Position numbers and translations under genes: made by a program. Source: JBOGEN01 sp050743265 (GTDB lineage: Bacteria > Actinomycetota > Actinomycetes > JBOGEN01). From it: a stretch of 12,556 nucleotides of DNA. Positions 1 through 6,570 of the stretch are shown here, piece after piece. The stretch covers positions 1-12,556 of the forward strand of contig JBOGEN010000021.1 of NCBI GenBank assembly GCA_050743265.1. The letters run 5' to 3'. Under the pieces are notes generated by a model. That model was not told the DNA's origin. It did no database searches and saw nothing but the letters and a program-made list of their open reading frames with translations. Every line of letters begins with the position of its first letter. Within the stretch, counting starts at the first letter, position 1.

Positions 1-909
1 ACGCTGCGCCAGGGCGACTCGATCGTGGCCGGCGACGCGTTCGGCCGCGTGCGGGCGATGCTCGACGAGGACGGCAACTCGATCGAGGACGCCGGGCCCT
101 CGCGTCCGGTGCTCGTGCTCGGCCTCACCTCCGTGCCGGGGGCGGGCGACAACTTCCTCGTCGTCCCCGAGGACCGGATGGCCCGGCAGATCGCCGAGCG
201 GCGTGAGGCGCGCGAGCGCAACGCGCAGCTCGCGGCGTCTCGCGGTCGCCGCACCCTCGAGGACCTCTTCGCCGACCTGGAGAAGGGCGAGGTGACGCAG
301 CTCAACCTCATCCTCAAGGGCGACGTCTCCGGGTCCGTCGAAGCGCTGGAGGACGCGCTGCTCAAGATCGACGTGGGCGAGGAGGTCTCGCTGCGGATCA
401 TCCACCGGGGCGTCGGGGCCATCAACAAGAACGACGTGATGCTGGCCACCGCCTCGGACGCGATCATCCTGGGCTTCAACGTGAGGCCCGAGGGCAAGGT
501 CGCCGAGGAGATCGACCGCGAGGGCATCGACGTGCGCTTCTACTCGATCATCTACCAGGCGATCGAGGACGTCGAGAACGCGCTCAAGGGCATGCTCAAG
601 CCGGAGTACGAGGAGATCCAGCTCGGCACCGCCGAGGTCAGGGACATCTTCCGGTCCTCCAAGGTGGGCACGATCGCGGGCTGCCTCGTCCGGTCGGGCG
701 AGATCCGGCGCAACGCCAAGGCGAGGGTCGTCCGCGACGGCATCGTGGCGGCGGACAACCTCACGATCAGCTCGCTGCGGCGGTTCAAGGACGACGCCAC
801 CGAGGTGCGGGAGGGCTACGAGTGCGGCGTCAGCCTCGGGTCCTTCAACGACATCAAGGTGGACGACGTCATCGAGACGTTCGAGATGCGCGAGAAGCCG
901 CGCACCTGA
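1..909 (+). CDS. infB: Translation initiation factor IF-2, C-terminal part (5' truncated by window)
   Basis: IF2 is the GTPase that brings fMet-tRNA to the 30S subunit and promotes subunit joining in the cytoplasm. The reading frame is open from base 1, and 302 residues are visible; the N-terminal region and G domain lie outside the window. What remains is the end of the beta-barrel domain II (about residues 1-65), a charged linker helix (about 55-95), domain III (about 100-200, with NLILKGDVSGSVEALEDAL) and the C-terminal fMet-tRNA-binding domain IV (about 203-300). Domain IV contains AEVRDIFRSSKVGTIAGC and SLRRFKDDATEVREGYECG, which closely follow E. coli IF2. The stop is TGA at 907. The next gene starts 20 bases later, in line with the conserved infB-ylxP-rbfA order. 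The identity is secure, and no break or odd residue was seen. Confidence 0.97.
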   Translation, partial: TLRQGDSIVAGDAFGRVRAMLDEDGNSIEDAGPSRPVLVLGLTSVPGAGDNFLVVPEDRMARQIAERREARERNAQLAASRGRRTLEDLFADLEKGEVTQLNLILKGDVSGSVEALEDALLKIDVGEEVSLRIIHRGVGAINKNDVMLATASDAIILGFNVRPEGKVAEEIDREGIDVRFYSIIYQAIEDVENALKGMLKPEYEEIQLGTAEVRDIFRSSKVGTIAGCLVRSGEIRRNAKARVVRDGIVAADNLTISSLRRFKDDATEVREGYECGVSLGSFNDIKVDDVIETFEMREKPRT

Positions 910-929
910 CGGACAGAGGCGGGTCGCCG

Positions 930-1226
930 GTGTTCGTGGGCATGCTGACCGTCGACGTACTGCTGGGCGACGTGCACTCGCTGAAGGAGAAGCGGGCGTA
1001 CGTCCGCCCGGTGGTCGCCGAGCTGCAGCGGCGATTCGGTGTCGCGGCAGCCGAGGTGGGCGACGCCGACCTGCACCGGCGGGCCCTCATCGGCGTCGCG
1101 ACCGTGTCCGGGGTCAGCGCGCAGTGCACGCGGGTGCTCGACGCGTGCGAGCGGATGGTCGCCGGCCGTCCGGAGCTCGAGATGCTCTCGGCACGGCGGC
1201 GCCTGGTCGCCGAGGACGACGAGTGA
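930..1226 (+). CDS. ylxP: DUF503 family protein (YlxP-like), function unknown
   Basis: A 98-residue protein in the slot between infB and rbfA that DUF503/YlxP proteins occupy in Bacillus and many actinobacteria. It begins MFVGMLTVDVLLGDVHSLKEKR, and the HSLKEKR segment is the family signature. The middle (VAAAEVGDADLHRRALIGVATVSG) matches the family pattern of a small alpha/beta fold. The GTG start at 930 is chosen because it restores the family N-terminus before the first beta strand and has a purine-rich stretch (GAGGCGGG) upstream. An ATG at 942 is possible but would cut into that strand. The reading frame extends upstream into infB, but that extension has no family match. Context suggests a role near 30S assembly or RNA binding, but the biochemical function is not established. 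No membrane segment or signal peptide is visible. Confidence 0.9.
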   Translation: MFVGMLTVDVLLGDVHSLKEKRAYVRPVVAELQRRFGVAAAEVGDADLHRRALIGVATVSGVSAQCTRVLDACERMVAGRPELEMLSARRRLVAEDDE

Positions 1227-1279
1227 CACCGACCTGAGCACGAGAGCGACCGCAGACACGAGGACGGAGAGGGAGCGTC

Positions 1280-1720
1280 ATGGCCGACCGGGCACGCGCC
1301 CGCAAGCTCGCCGACCGCATCCGCGTGGTGGTGGCCGAGACGCTCGAGCGCCGGGTGAAGGACCCGCGGCTCGGGTTCGTCACGGTGACCGACACCCGGG
1401 TCACCGCCGACCTGCGCGAGGCGACCGTGTTCTACACGGTGTACGGGGACGATGCCGCCCGCGCGGACACGGCCGCGGCGCTGGAGAGCGCCAAGGGCGT
1501 GCTGCGCTCCGAGGTCGGGCGGCAGACGGGCGTCCGGCACACGCCCAGCCTCACCTTCGTCGCCGACGCGATCCCGGACAACGCCCGGCACATCGAGGAC
1601 CTGCTGGAGCGAGCGGCCGAGGCGGACGCCGAGGTGCACCGGACGGCGGCGGGTGCGCGCCCGGCGGGCGACCCCGACCCGTACCGCGCGCCACCTGACC
1701 CGGGGGATCCCGAGGAGTGA
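1280..1720 (+). CDS. rbfA: 30S ribosome-binding factor A
   Basis: RbfA is a cytoplasmic single-KH-domain protein that binds the maturing 30S subunit near the 16S rRNA 5' helix and is needed for processing and cold adaptation. The 146-residue protein begins ADRARARKLADRIRVVVAET, the usual first helix. It continues with VKDPRLGFVTVTDTRVTADL (about 26-45) and the KH core with the interrupted helix at S70-A71-K72-G73, and ends its fold with TPSLTFVADAIPDNARHIEDLL (88-109). Residues after about 115 are an Ala/Pro/Asp-rich disordered tail, common in actinobacterial RbfA. The ATG at 1280 follows GGAG-type sequences at 1266-1275. Its TGA overlaps the truB GTG by four bases, so the two are probably translationally coupled. 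Confidence 0.96.
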   Translation: MADRARARKLADRIRVVVAETLERRVKDPRLGFVTVTDTRVTADLREATVFYTVYGDDAARADTAAALESAKGVLRSEVGRQTGVRHTPSLTFVADAIPDNARHIEDLLERAAEADAEVHRTAAGARPAGDPDPYRAPPDPGDPEE

Positions 1721-2610
1721 GCCGTGGCAGGCGGGGCACCGGCCCCGACGGCCTCGTCGTCGTCGACAAGCCCGCCGGGTGGACGTCCCACGACGTGGTC
1801 GACAGGGTCAGGCGGCTCGCGGGCACCCGCCGTGTCGGGCACGCGGGGACGCTGGACCCGATGGCCACGGGCGTCCTGCTCGTCGGCGTCGAGAAGGCGA
1901 CGCGCCTGCTCGGCCACCTGGCGACGGCCGACAAGGCGTACGACGCCACGATCCGGCTGGGCCGGTCCACCCTCACCGACGACGCCGAGGGCGAGGTCAC
2001 GGCCGAGGCGTCGGCCGCGGAGGTGACCGACGCGCAGGTCCGTGCGGCGGTGTCCGACCTCACCGGGACGCTCGCGCAGGTGCCCTCCTCGGTGAGCGCG
2101 GTGAAGGTCGAGGGCCGTCGGGCGTACGCCCGTGTTCGCGCGGGCGAGACGCCGGCCCTGGAGGCGCGTCCCGTGGTGGTCAGCGCGTTCACCGTGCACG
2201 CGCTGCGGCGCGCGGGGGACCTGCTCGACGTGGACGTCTCCGTCGTGTGCTCCACCGGCACGTACGTGAGGGCGCTGGCCCGCGACCTCGGTGCCGTCAT
2301 GGAGGTGGGCGGGCACCTCACCCGGCTGCGCCGCACCCGGGTCGGCTCGTTCACCCTCGAGGCAGCCTGCACGCTCGATGGGCTCGCGGAGCGGTTCGAC
2401 GTGCTCCCGCTCGCCGACGTGGTGGCCACGGCGTTCCCGCGGCGGGACGTCGGCGAGGACGACGCGCGACGCGTGGCGCACGGCGGTCGGCTGCCGGCTG
2501 CCGGGCTCGGCCCGGGCCCGGTGGGGGTGTTCGGGCCCGACGGCGCCCTGCTCGCCCTCGTCGAGGAGTCCGACGGGCTCGCCCTACCGCTCGCGGTGTT
2601 CGTAGGCTGA
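1717..2610 (+). CDS. truB: tRNA pseudouridine(55) synthase TruB
   Basis: TruB isomerises uridine 55 in the T-loop of most tRNAs and can act as a tRNA chaperone. The 297-residue protein shows the family motifs in order: VVDKPAGWTSHDVV (14-28); the catalytic GHAGTLDPMATGVL with nucleophile Asp47 (41-54); KAYDATIRLGRST with the conserved Tyr76; VPSSVSAVKVEGRRAYARVR (122-141); and STGTYVRALARDLG (179-192). The C-terminal stretch (about 215-297) is the small actinobacterial TruB domain. The GTG at 1717 sits in a GTGA overlap with the rbfA stop, with GGGGGA at 1702-1707 as a reasonable ribosome binding site. A second GTG at 1724 is out of frame. There are 53 bases between truB and ribF. Confidence 0.97.
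   Translation: MSRGRRGTGPDGLVVVDKPAGWTSHDVVDRVRRLAGTRRVGHAGTLDPMATGVLLVGVEKATRLLGHLATADKAYDATIRLGRSTLTDDAEGEVTAEASAAEVTDAQVRAAVSDLTGTLAQVPSSVSAVKVEGRRAYARVRAGETPALEARPVVVSAFTVHALRRAGDLLDVDVSVVCSTGTYVRALARDLGAVMEVGGHLTRLRRTRVGSFTLEAACTLDGLAERFDVLPLADVVATAFPRRDVGEDDARRVAHGGRLPAAGLGPGPVGVFGPDGALLALVEESDGLALPLAVFVG
2603..2608 (+). promoter_or_regulatory. Possible -10 element ahead of ribF
   Basis: TAGGCT fits the actinobacterial TANNNT -10 pattern and lies across the truB stop codon, about 55 bases before the ribF start. No convincing -35 hexamer is present at 16-18 bp. It could give ribF an internal promoter in addition to read-through from upstream, but the match is short and could be chance. 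Confidence 0.2.
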
Positions 2611-2663
2611 TCACGGCGCAGGTCGGGAGCACGGCACAAGCCGGGACGAGGGAGCGTGACACG

Positions 2664-3599
2664 GTGCAGCGGTGGCGGGGGGTCGAGGAGATCCCTGCGG
2701 GCTGGGGTCCCTCGGTGGTGACCATCGGAGTCTTCGACGGCGTGCACCGCGGCCACCAGTACCTCGTCGCCCGGGCGGTGGCCGCGGCACGGGAGAGCGG
2801 CGTGGCCGCGGCGGTGATCACGTTCGACCCGCACCCGATGGCAGTGCTCCGGCCCGACCGGGCTCCTGCGACGCTCGCTTCCTTGGACCGCCGCCTCGAC
2901 CTGCTCGACGGCCTCGGCGTGGACGCGGTCTGCGTGCTGCCCTTCACCACGGAGCTCTCCGGGCTGTCTCCGGAGGACTTCGTGGAACACGTCCTCGCGG
3001 AGCGGCTGCACGTCACGCGCGTCGTCGTGGGGGTCAACTTCCGGTTCGGCCACAAGGCGGCGGGGGACGTCCCGCTGCTCACTGAGCTCGGCGAGCGGTA
3101 CGGGTTCACCGTCGACGCGGTGCCGCTGGCGGGCGACGAGCCGCGCTGGTCATCCACTCGCGTCCGGGCCGCGCTCGACGTGGGCGACGTGCAGGCGGCG
3201 GCAGACGTGCTGGGCCGTCCGCACCGGGTCGAGGGCCGCGTCGTCGTCGGCGACCGCCGCGGCCGTGACCTGGGCTACCCGACGGCCAACCTCGCGGTGG
3301 CCAGGGACGCGGCAGTGCCGGCCCACGGCGTCTACGCGGGCTGGCTGGTCCACGACGGGCGGCGCCTGCCGGCGGCGATCTCCATCGGGACGAATCCCAC
3401 CTTCTCCGGCACGCAGACGCGGGTCGAGGCGTACGTCCTGGACCGGGACGACCTCGACCTGTACGGGGCCGAGGTGGGCCTCGACGTCACCGCCCGGCTC
3501 CGGGACACGGTGCGCTTCGACTCCGTGGAGGCGCTGCTCGCGCAGATGGCCGAGGACGTGCGGCGTACGCGGGAGGTGCTGGTCGGCCAGCCCGGCTGA
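2664..3599 (+). CDS. ribF: Bifunctional riboflavin kinase / FAD synthetase
   Basis: RibF converts riboflavin to FMN (C-terminal kinase) and FMN to FAD (N-terminal adenylyltransferase) in the cytoplasm, supplying cofactor for flavoproteins such as the two at the far end of this window. The 311-residue length is normal. The N-terminal nucleotidyltransferase half shows GVFDGVHRGHQ (22-32), ITFDPHP (52-58), NFRFGH (125-130) and SSTRVR (163-168). The flavokinase half has GYPTANL (204-210), TNPTF (243-247), and RVEAYVLD with the likely catalytic Glu255 followed by DLYG. The GTG at 2664 is chosen because GAGGGAG at 2648-2654 is correctly spaced and the upstream frame has no family match. The frame stays open far upstream, through truB, but only as a GC-rich shadow. 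It is probably the last gene of the infB operon. Confidence 0.96.
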   Translation: MQRWRGVEEIPAGWGPSVVTIGVFDGVHRGHQYLVARAVAAARESGVAAAVITFDPHPMAVLRPDRAPATLASLDRRLDLLDGLGVDAVCVLPFTTELSGLSPEDFVEHVLAERLHVTRVVVGVNFRFGHKAAGDVPLLTELGERYGFTVDAVPLAGDEPRWSSTRVRAALDVGDVQAAADVLGRPHRVEGRVVVGDRRGRDLGYPTANLAVARDAAVPAHGVYAGWLVHDGRRLPAAISIGTNPTFSGTQTRVEAYVLDRDDLDLYGAEVGLDVTARLRDTVRFDSVEALLAQMAEDVRRTREVLVGQPG

Positions 3600-3624
3600 G
3601 CAGCCCGGCGAAGCTGCTCGGCTG
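3593..3624 (+). terminator. Stem-loop terminator at the end of ribF
   Basis: CGGCTGAGCAGC (3593-3604) pairs with GCTGCTCGGCTG (3613-3624). The stem is 12 bp with two G-U wobbles around an 8-base loop, and its central seven pairs (GAGCAGC/GCTGCTC) are perfect. It overlaps the ribF stop codon and has no T-tract, as is usual for actinobacterial terminators. A second, weaker hairpin (GGCCCG 3628-3633 / CGGGCC 3649-3654) and a perfect palindrome GCGCGGCCGCGC (3638-3649) follow. The position between the infB-ribF block and a candidate rpsO promoter fits termination. Confidence 0.55.
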
Positions 3625-3689
3625 AGCGGCCCGGTCGGCGCGGCCGCGCGGGCCCGTGAGTGCGGTGCGACGGCCGAGGCGTGCCGGGG

Positions 3690-3698
3690 TGCTAGCCT
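3690..3698 (+). promoter_or_regulatory. Candidate extended -10 promoter for rpsO
   Basis: TGCTAGCCT combines the extended TGN motif with a TANNNT -10 hexamer (TAGCCT, 3693-3698). No good -35 is visible 17 bp upstream, which an extended -10 can tolerate. Transcription would start near 3705 and give a leader of about 78 bases before rpsO. It sits just downstream of the ribF terminator hairpins, where a new promoter is expected. Confidence 0.45.
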
Positions 3699-3735
3699 TG
3701 CCGGGCTGGCGTGTGCCGGTGTGAGTTCACGTATG

Positions 3736-3779
3736 CCCCCGTGACCAAGACCGGGGGAGCTCGCCGTCTCTCGAGGAGA
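3736..3779 (+). promoter_or_regulatory. Structured rpsO leader, possible S15 autoregulatory site
   Basis: Two potential hairpins precede rpsO. The first has a 6-bp GC stem, CCCCCG (3736-3741) with CGGGGG (3752-3757), around a 10-base loop. The second is TCTC (3767-3770) with GAGA (3776-3779); this short stem would hide part of the AGGAG ribosome binding site (3774-3778) for the GTG at 3783. S15 is known to repress its own mRNA through leader structures in several phyla, and those structures differ by lineage. That this leader is such a site is inference. Confidence 0.35.
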
Positions 3780-3782
3780 ACC

Positions 3783-4052
3783 GTGTCGCTCGACACTGCG
3801 ACGAAGAAGAAGATCATGACCGAGTACGCCACGACCGAGGGCGACACCGGCTCCCCCGAGGTGCAGGTTGCCATGCTGACCCACCGGATCACCGGTCTGA
3901 CCGAGCACCTCAAGACCCACAAGCACGACCACCACAGCCGTCGGGGGCTGCTCCTGCTGGTCGGCCAGCGACGCCGGCTGCTCAACTACCTGGCGAAGAA
4001 GGACATCAACCGCTACCGCTCGCTCATCGAGCGTCTCGGCCTGCGCCGTTAG
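3783..4052 (+). CDS. rpsO: 30S ribosomal protein S15
   Basis: S15 is a primary 16S rRNA-binding protein of the 30S platform and also contacts the 50S subunit (bridge B4). The 89-residue length is exactly that expected of the family. Typical segments are TEYATTEGDTGSPEVQVAML, the basic HDHHSRRGLLLLVGQRRRLL and the ending DINRYRSLIERLGLRR. The GTG at 3783 is chosen because it gives the canonical N-terminus (SLDTATKKKIM) and follows AGGAG. GTG codons further upstream in frame would add residues absent from the family. The gene appears to be a single-gene unit, between the ribF terminator and its own strong terminator, although it lies next to pnp as in many bacteria. Confidence 0.98.
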   Translation: MSLDTATKKKIMTEYATTEGDTGSPEVQVAMLTHRITGLTEHLKTHKHDHHSRRGLLLLVGQRRRLLNYLAKKDINRYRSLIERLGLRR

Positions 4053-4060
4053 CACCGCAC

Positions 4061-4099
4061 CCGGGGAGCGGCACTCCTCACGAGGAGGCCGCTCCCCGG
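4061..4099 (+). terminator. Strong stem-loop terminator after rpsO
   Basis: CCGGGGAGCGGC (4061-4072) pairs perfectly with GCCGCTCCCCGG (4088-4099). The stem continues past one unpaired A (4073) as CTCCT/AGGAG closed by a CACG tetraloop (4079-4082). That makes 17 base pairs starting 8 bases after the rpsO stop. There is no T-tract, as in the I-shaped terminators of high-GC actinobacteria. In E. coli the rpsO-pnp boundary carries a terminator followed by an RNase III hairpin; the lower stem here could also be a processing site. Confidence 0.82.
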
Positions 4100-4340
4100 C
4101 GTACGGTCCGGCGTGGGCACGCAGAGTGCCCTCGAGGTGCCGCCGAGGTGCCGCTGGGCGCCACAACTGAACACCGTTCCGACAGACCGGGAGCGGCCGC
4201 CGCGACGGCGTGGCGTTCCGGATCCGGTCCTCGGTAGTGGGCTCCGGGCGTCAGACGCTCCCGAAGGCCTCGATCGAAGACCGGCTCCGCCACACTTCGG
4301 CGTCGCGTCCGTTCCCTGACATCCCTCAAGGAGGACGCCC
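4100..4340 (+). promoter_or_regulatory. Non-coding pnp leader region
   Basis: About 240 bases between the rpsO terminator and pnp with no credible gene; the open frames here lack family matches and start signals. It contains a possible -10 (TACGGT, 4102-4107) without a clear -35. A perfect 6-bp hairpin follows (GGGCAC 4115-4120 / GTGCCC 4126-4131), then an 11-bp tandem repeat (4133-4154), the palindrome CCGGATCCGG (4218-4227) and another short hairpin (GGGCGT 4246-4251 / ACGCTC 4255-4260, one wobble pair). It ends in a strong ribosome binding site, AAGGAGGA (4328-4335), six bases from the pnp GTG. PNPase is known in E. coli to control its own mRNA through the leader; a similar role here is inference. 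Confidence 0.45.
4133..4154 (+). repeat. Perfect 11-bp tandem repeat (two copies) in the pnp leader
   Basis: CGAGGTGCCGC occurs twice with no spacer (4133-4143 and 4144-4154), directly after the 4115-4131 hairpin. It lies outside coding sequence, so codon bias does not explain it. It may be a simple slippage duplication or a protein/RNA-binding repeat. Confidence 0.8.
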
Positions 4341-6566
4341 GTGGAGGCTCCCACCGTCACCACCGCCGAAGCCGTGATCGACAACGGCTCGTTCGGCACC
4401 CGCACGATCCGGTTCGAGACCGGCCGCCTGGCCCGGCTGGCTTCCGGCTCCGCCGTCGCGTACCTCGGGGACACCATGGTGCTCTCCGCGACGAGCGCGT
4501 CCAAGAACCCCCGGGACCAGCTCGACTTCTTCCCGCTCACCGTGGACGTCGAGGAGCGCATGTACGCGGCGGGCCGCATCCCCGGCTCGTTCTTCCGCCG
4601 CGAGGGGCGCCCCAGCGAGGACGCGATCCTCACGTGCCGGCTCATCGACCGTCCGCTTCGCCCGTCCTTCGCCAAGGGGCTGCGCAACGAGATCCAGGTC
4701 GTCGAGACGATCATGTCGCTCGACCCGGACCACCTCTACGACGTGGTGGCCATCAACGCGGCGTCGCTGTCCACCCAGCTGGCCGGCCTGCCGTTCTCCG
4801 GTCCGATCGGCGCCACCCGGGTCGCCCTCATCGACGGGCAGTGGGTCGCGTTCCCGAACCACTCCGAGCTCGAGCGTGCCGTCTTCGACATGGTCATCGC
4901 CGGACGCATGATCGGCGAGGGCCCCGACGCGGACGTCGCGGTCATGATGGTGGAGGCCGAGGCCACGACCGAGACGTACGGCCTGGTGCGCTCGGGTGCG
5001 GCCGCTCCGACCGAGGAGGTCGTCGTCGAGGGCATGGAGGCCGCGAAGGCGTTCATCCGTGCGCTCTGCCAGGCCCAGCGCGAGGTCGCGGAGAAGGCGG
5101 CCAAGCCCACCCGTGAGTACCCGCGCTTCCTCGACTACGCGGACGACGTGTACGAGGCGCTCGAGTCCATGGTGCGCGGCGAGCTCGCCGAAGCGCTCAC
5201 CATCGCCGCCAAGCAGGACCGTGAGTCCACCCTCGACCGGGTCAAGACGCAGGCCACGGAGAAGCTGGCCGAGCAGTTCCCCGGCCGGGAGAAGGAGATC
5301 GGCGGCGCGTTCCGTGCGCTGACCAAGAAGCTCGTCCGCGAGCGGGTCACGACGTCCGGCATCCGTATCGACGGGCGGGGTACCCGCGACATCCGCTCGC
5401 TGTCCGCGGAGGTCGACATCGTGCCGCGGGCGCACGGCTCGGCGCTGTTCGAGCGCGGGGAGACGCAGATCCTCGGAGTCTCCACGCTCAACATGCTCGG
5501 GCTCGAGCAGAAGCTCGACACGCTCAACCCCGACAAGACCAAGCGCTACATGCACCACTACAACTTCCCGCCGTACTCGACCGGGGAGACCGGCCGGGTC
5601 GGGTCGCCGAAGCGTCGTGAGATCGGGCACGGCGCGCTGGCCGAGCGGGCGCTGCTGCCCGTCCTGCCGACCCGCGAGGAGTTCCCGTACGCGATCCGCC
5701 AGGTCTCCGAGGCGGTCGGGTCGAACGGCTCGACGTCCATGGGATCGGTCTGCGCGTCGACGCTGAGCCTGCTCAACGCGGGCGTACCGCTGCGGGCGCC
5801 GGTGGCCGGCATTGCGATGGGCCTCATCCACGAGGGCGACGACTACGTCTCGCTCACCGACATCCTCGGCGCCGAGGACGCGTACGGCGACATGGACTTC
5901 AAGGTCGCCGGCACCAAGGAGTTCGTCACCGCCCTGCAGCTCGACACGAAGCTGGACGGGATCCCCGCCTCGGTGCTCGCGTCGGCGCTCACCCAGGCCA
6001 GGGAGGCGCGGCTCGCGATCCTCGACGTGATGAACGAGGCCATCGACGCCCCGGACGAGATGAGCCCGTACGCGCCGCGGATCATCACGGTGAAGATCCC
6101 GGTCGACAAGATCGGCGAGGTCATCGGCCCCAAGGGGAAGATGATCAACTCGATCCAGGAGGACACCGGCGCCGACATCTCCATCGAGGACGACGGCACG
6201 ATCTACATCGGTGCCGCGGACGGCGCGTCGGCCGAGGCCGCCCGGACGGCGGTCAACCAGATCGCCAACCCAACCATGCCCGAGGTGGGGGAGCGCTACC
6301 TCGGCACGGTGGTCAAGACCACGACGTTCGGTGCGTTCGTCTCGCTGCTCCCCGGCAAGGACGGGCTGCTGCACATCTCGCAGCTGCGCAAGATGACCGG
6401 CGGCAAGCGCGTCGAGAACGTCGAGGACGTCCTCCAGGTCGGCGGCAAGGTGCAGGTGGAGATCGCCGAGATCGACCAGCGGGGCAAGCTGTCCCTGCAC
6501 CCGGTGATCGAGGACGACGAGAAGTCCGGCGACGAGGCCGCCGCGGCGAGCACCGACGAGTCGTGA
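4341..6566 (+). CDS. pnp: Polyribonucleotide nucleotidyltransferase (PNPase)
   Basis: PNPase degrades RNA 3' to 5' by phosphorolysis and can also add heteropolymeric tails. It works as a trimer in RNA turnover. All family domains are present in 741 residues: RNase PH 1 (about 15-150, with FFRREGRPSEDAILTCRLID); the helical alpha domain (about 245-325); catalytic RNase PH 2 (about 337-560), with the phosphate-binding GSNGSTSMGS (460-469) and the metal-site DMDFKVAGT (517-525); a KH domain with the GPKG loop (about 580-640); and an S1 domain (about 648-730, YLGTVVKTTTFGAFVSLLPG). The tail is acidic. The GTG start has a near-perfect AAGGAGGA site. The M16 peptidase gene starts four bases after the stop, so co-transcription is likely. 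Confidence 0.98.
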   Translation: MEAPTVTTAEAVIDNGSFGTRTIRFETGRLARLASGSAVAYLGDTMVLSATSASKNPRDQLDFFPLTVDVEERMYAAGRIPGSFFRREGRPSEDAILTCRLIDRPLRPSFAKGLRNEIQVVETIMSLDPDHLYDVVAINAASLSTQLAGLPFSGPIGATRVALIDGQWVAFPNHSELERAVFDMVIAGRMIGEGPDADVAVMMVEAEATTETYGLVRSGAAAPTEEVVVEGMEAAKAFIRALCQAQREVAEKAAKPTREYPRFLDYADDVYEALESMVRGELAEALTIAAKQDRESTLDRVKTQATEKLAEQFPGREKEIGGAFRALTKKLVRERVTTSGIRIDGRGTRDIRSLSAEVDIVPRAHGSALFERGETQILGVSTLNMLGLEQKLDTLNPDKTKRYMHHYNFPPYSTGETGRVGSPKRREIGHGALAERALLPVLPTREEFPYAIRQVSEAVGSNGSTSMGSVCASTLSLLNAGVPLRAPVAGIAMGLIHEGDDYVSLTDILGAEDAYGDMDFKVAGTKEFVTALQLDTKLDGIPASVLASALTQAREARLAILDVMNEAIDAPDEMSPYAPRIITVKIPVDKIGEVIGPKGKMINSIQEDTGADISIEDDGTIYIGAADGASAEAARTAVNQIANPTMPEVGERYLGTVVKTTTFGAFVSLLPGKDGLLHISQLRKMTGGKRVENVEDVLQVGGKVQVEIAEIDQRGKLSLHPVIEDDEKSGDEAAAASTDES

Positions 6567-6570
6567 GCGC

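Noticed and set aside
1452..2663. Long in-frame extension upstream of ribF across rbfA and truB, suggesting a fusion
   Set aside because: The extension is Arg/Pro-rich shadow sequence. RibF homology begins at the GTG at 2664, which has a well-spaced ribosome binding site.
1551..3053. A 500-codon minus-strand frame across rbfA, truB and ribF
   Set aside because: Three recognisable enzymes or factors occupy the plus strand, and the antisense product has no motif and biased composition.
3638..3649. Perfect palindrome GCGCGGCCGCGC as an operator
   Set aside because: It is pure G/C in a GC-rich spacer next to terminator hairpins; such a palindrome is likely to arise by chance or as part of the terminator region.
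3711..3782. Possible longer S15 starting at upstream in-frame GTG codons
   Set aside because: The 89-residue form matches the family exactly, and the extra residues are not family-like and would cover the leader hairpins.
4113..4319. A 68-codon plus-strand frame between rpsO and pnp
   Set aside because: It has no ribosome binding site or known motif and overlaps the leader hairpins and the tandem repeat. It is more likely non-coding.
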